Origin: an uncultured Polaribacter sp.
GTDB lineage: Bacteria; Bacteroidota; Bacteroidia; Flavobacteriales; Flavobacteriaceae
Length of the DNA: 64,000 nt
Direction: 5' to 3'
NCBI GenBank assembly: GCA_943787375.1
Contig: CALSME010000002.1
Coordinates: forward strand, 372,001-436,000
The notes under the pieces were generated by a model. The model was given only the letters and a program-made list of their open reading frames with translations, was not told the DNA's origin and did no database searches. This document shows positions 62,271 to 64,000 of this stretch, one piece after another. Made by a program: the position numbers and the translations under genes. Each line of letters begins with the position of its first letter. Within the stretch, counting starts at the first letter, position 1.

Positions 62271-63432
62271 AGAGAACCTATTTCCTGCTTTACTAGTGCT
62301 TATGATTTTTAGCACACTTTTATTTATTAGGTTGGCACCTTTATTTATTGCAGTACTAATCTTAGTCTGGTTTTTTAAGTTTAAAACATTTCAAAATTTC
62401 TCTTTAAAACTGAAATGGATTTGGCCATTTTTATTTTATTTTTTTATCGTTGGATTTGCTTTCCTTTTTTCGGAAAACACAATCGAAGGATTAAAAATTT
62501 TAGAAAGACATATTTCCTTTATTGTACTTCCATTTCTTATTTATTGTAAGAAGTGGTCTAAGTCAGAGTTAGATTTTTTTTGTAAGTTCTATGTACAAAT
62601 AGTCTTCGTCATTTCCGTTTTGTCTTTAATTTGCTTACTATATTTTTATCTAACAAACATTGACTTTGTTCATAGAATGGATGACACTTATCTTCAATGG
62701 AAATTACCGCATTTACTCGGGTTTCACCCAACTTACTTTGGGTTGAATATAGTTGTTGCCAATATAATATTATTAACATCTTCAAATATTAATACTCTAA
62801 AAAAAAGTACACTTTATAGTGCCTTGTTTTTAAGCTTTTACTTAGTTTATTTGAGCCCTAGAACAGCTATATTGTGTCAATTTATAGTTTGGATTTGGTT
62901 TGTTTATAATCGATTTTCAATTAAAGAAATCTTTAAGTACAACAAAACAATATTTGCTGTAATATCATTATCTATTATGATTTTTTTAGCCCTCACATCA
63001 GAATATTTTATTGTTAAATTAATGAATTCAATTTCAGATAAAAGATTTATGCTTTGGGAGCCGGCATATCATTTGATTAAAGAAAATTATTTTCTATTAG
63101 GAGAAGGTCTAGGGAATGGAGAAATTCAGATAACACAATATATCAATACGAACAACCTTACTCAATTTCAAGTTTCAGATTTACACAACCAATTTTTAAT
63201 GAATTACTTAGATCTAGGTTTCTTTGGATTTATTGCAATCTTACTTTTAGTCTTGAGACCTTTAATATATTTTAAAGATAAAGCTTTATATCTTTTTGCT
63301 CTAACATTTTCTATTTCTATATTTACGGAATCATTTTTGTTTGTCATTAAAGGAATCATTTTCTTTATAATTGTTTCATCTATATTCATACTTAGAGCTT
63401 CTTTACTTACTGTTAAAGAAAACCAAAAATAA
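62245..63432 (+). CDS. O-antigen ligase/polymerase (Wzy_C family) membrane protein
   Basis: A 395-residue protein with ten to twelve predicted helices. The late periplasmic loop has GEGLGNGEIQ and DLHNQFLMNYLDLGFFGFIA, the H-N-x-F/Y-L pattern of the O-antigen ligase superfamily that joins glycan to lipid A core or another acceptor, or polymerises it. With the preceding gene it makes two polymerase/ligase-like proteins in a row. HPTYFGLNIV and LSPRTAILCQFI are other family-type stretches. Confidence 0.78.
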   Translation: MKIVLKKYKENLFPALLVLMIFSTLLFIRLAPLFIAVLILVWFFKFKTFQNFSLKLKWIWPFLFYFFIVGFAFLFSENTIEGLKILERHISFIVLPFLIYCKKWSKSELDFFCKFYVQIVFVISVLSLICLLYFYLTNIDFVHRMDDTYLQWKLPHLLGFHPTYFGLNIVVANIILLTSSNINTLKKSTLYSALFLSFYLVYLSPRTAILCQFIVWIWFVYNRFSIKEIFKYNKTIFAVISLSIMIFLALTSEYFIVKLMNSISDKRFMLWEPAYHLIKENYFLLGEGLGNGEIQITQYINTNNLTQFQVSDLHNQFLMNYLDLGFFGFIAILLLVLRPLIYFKDKALYLFALTFSISIFTESFLFVIKGIIFFIIVSSIFILRASLLTVKENQK

Positions 63433-63436
63433 ACTT

Positions 63437-64000
63437 ATGAAAGTAGCAATAGTTCATTACTGGTTTATGACAAGAAGAGGTGGAGAAAAAGTAGTAGAGT
63501 CTCTTTTAAAGCTGTATCCTAACGCAGACATTTACACGTTATTTTATGACGAAAAAAAATACGGTAATTCTCTGAAAAATCACAAAGTATATACTTCTAT
63601 TTTAAACACTCTTTTTTTAAGAAAATACTATCAAAAAATATACCCTTTATATCCAATAGGGATAAAATCATTAAAGTTAAAAGAGGATTACGATTTAGTT
63701 ATATCTTCAGAATCTGGTCCAGCCAAAGGTGTGAAAATTAATAATAGTATTCATGTTTGCTATATCCATAGTCCTATGCGGTACTGTTGGGGATTCACCT
63801 ATGAATATTTAAAATCTATGAAGCCAGTACTAAGGCCAGTAGCAGATTTCTTTTTCAAAAAATTAAAGAAATGGGATAGAACTACAATAGATAATGTAGA
63901 TTTATACATTGCAAATTCAAAAAATGTTGCAAATAGGGTAAAAAAATATTACAATAAAGAAGCAAAGGTTATTTATCCGCCAATTGAATCACATTTATTT
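63437..64000 (+). CDS. Family 4 glycosyltransferase, 3' end outside window
   Basis: An open frame from the ATG at 63437 to the edge, 188 codons so far. The N-terminus MKVAIVHYWFMTRRGGEKVVESLLKLYP is the typical start of GT4 enzymes (a GGxE acceptor loop), followed by SSESGPAKGV, CYIHSPMRYCWGFTYEYL and YIANSKNVANRVKKYY. This pattern resembles WbaZ-like mannosyltransferases. Only the N-terminal GT-B half is inside the window; the nucleotide-sugar site lies beyond it. Four bases separate it from the ligase-like gene. Confidence 0.9.
   Translation, partial: MKVAIVHYWFMTRRGGEKVVESLLKLYPNADIYTLFYDEKKYGNSLKNHKVYTSILNTLFLRKYYQKIYPLYPIGIKSLKLKEDYDLVISSESGPAKGVKINNSIHVCYIHSPMRYCWGFTYEYLKSMKPVLRPVADFFFKKLKKWDRTTIDNVDLYIANSKNVANRVKKYYNKEAKVIYPPIESHLF

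Noticed and set aside
1..64000. tRNA, rRNA, CRISPR, insertion sequences, prophage
   Set aside because: I looked through the gaps between genes and saw no cloverleaf with a CCA end, no spaced direct repeats, no transposase and no phage genes; a covariance-model scan would be needed to exclude small RNAs.

Overview
The window looks like a chromosomal segment of a marine-type member of the Flavobacteriaceae (phylum Bacteroidota). The evidence is its low GC content, promoters of the Bacteroidota form TTG-N18..22-TAnnTTTG, a gliding-motility lipoprotein (GldH), a type IX secretion component (PorZ) with a C-terminal sorting domain, a eukaryote-like IleRS, a DksA/TraR protein without its zinc cysteines, and several families largely confined to this phylum (DUF4837, DUF6909-like, DUF2911). 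I saw no tRNA, rRNA, CRISPR array, insertion sequence or phage gene.

Layout. 1-9 kb: end of a DUF2911 gene, leuS with an unusual inserted domain, an orphan NtrY-like histidine kinase, a crotonase, an HD phosphohydrolase, a bacilliredoxin and a TerB-DnaJ protein. 9-20 kb: ileS, a DksA-like gene, a secreted protein, lspA, uvrC, a patatin/beta-barrel protein, then ricT-gldH-PBP1A with overlapping or abutting ends. 22.8-28.3 kb: a two-subunit CoA transferase, exonuclease III, a LysM lytic transglycosylase, a DUF4837 lipoprotein and a DUF1761 membrane protein. 28.4-39.5 kb: trpS, an acyltransferase and hemolysin-III pair, a CYTH protein, porZ-recO-TonB receptor as a stop/start-overlapping run, and a leftward SdpI-like / thioesterase II / FemAB-like group. 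39.8-45.4 kb: a complete tripartite RND efflux operon (fusion protein, pump, outer-membrane channel). 45.4-51.2 kb: a TPMT-like methyltransferase, an acyl-CoA dehydrogenase, rnpA, a C-terminal processing protease and a DUF6909-like protein with a nucleoside-phosphorylase-like C-terminus.

51.2-64 kb is a surface-polysaccharide locus that runs off the right edge. It begins with a Wzz-like protein and rfbB-rfbA-rfbC (dTDP-4-keto-6-deoxyhexose synthesis; no rfbD seen). After an AT-rich 205-base break comes a tightly overlapping block with visibly higher AT and more ATA and AGA codons: a short GDPD-like phosphodiesterase, a HAD phosphatase, two paralogous nucleotidyltransferases flanking a cupin, a glycosyltransferase-like protein, a flippase, a GT4 glycosyltransferase, two consecutive O-antigen polymerase/ligase-like proteins, and a partial GT4 gene. 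The block is probably the strain-variable part of the locus and likely makes a nucleotide-activated substituent whose chemistry I cannot name.

The best candidates for undescribed biology are the DUF559 (Vsr-like nuclease fold) domain embedded in the LeuRS editing region, the five-gene GDPD-HAD-NTase-cupin-NTase cassette, and promoters that imply leaderless or nearly leaderless transcripts, clearest for uvrC.
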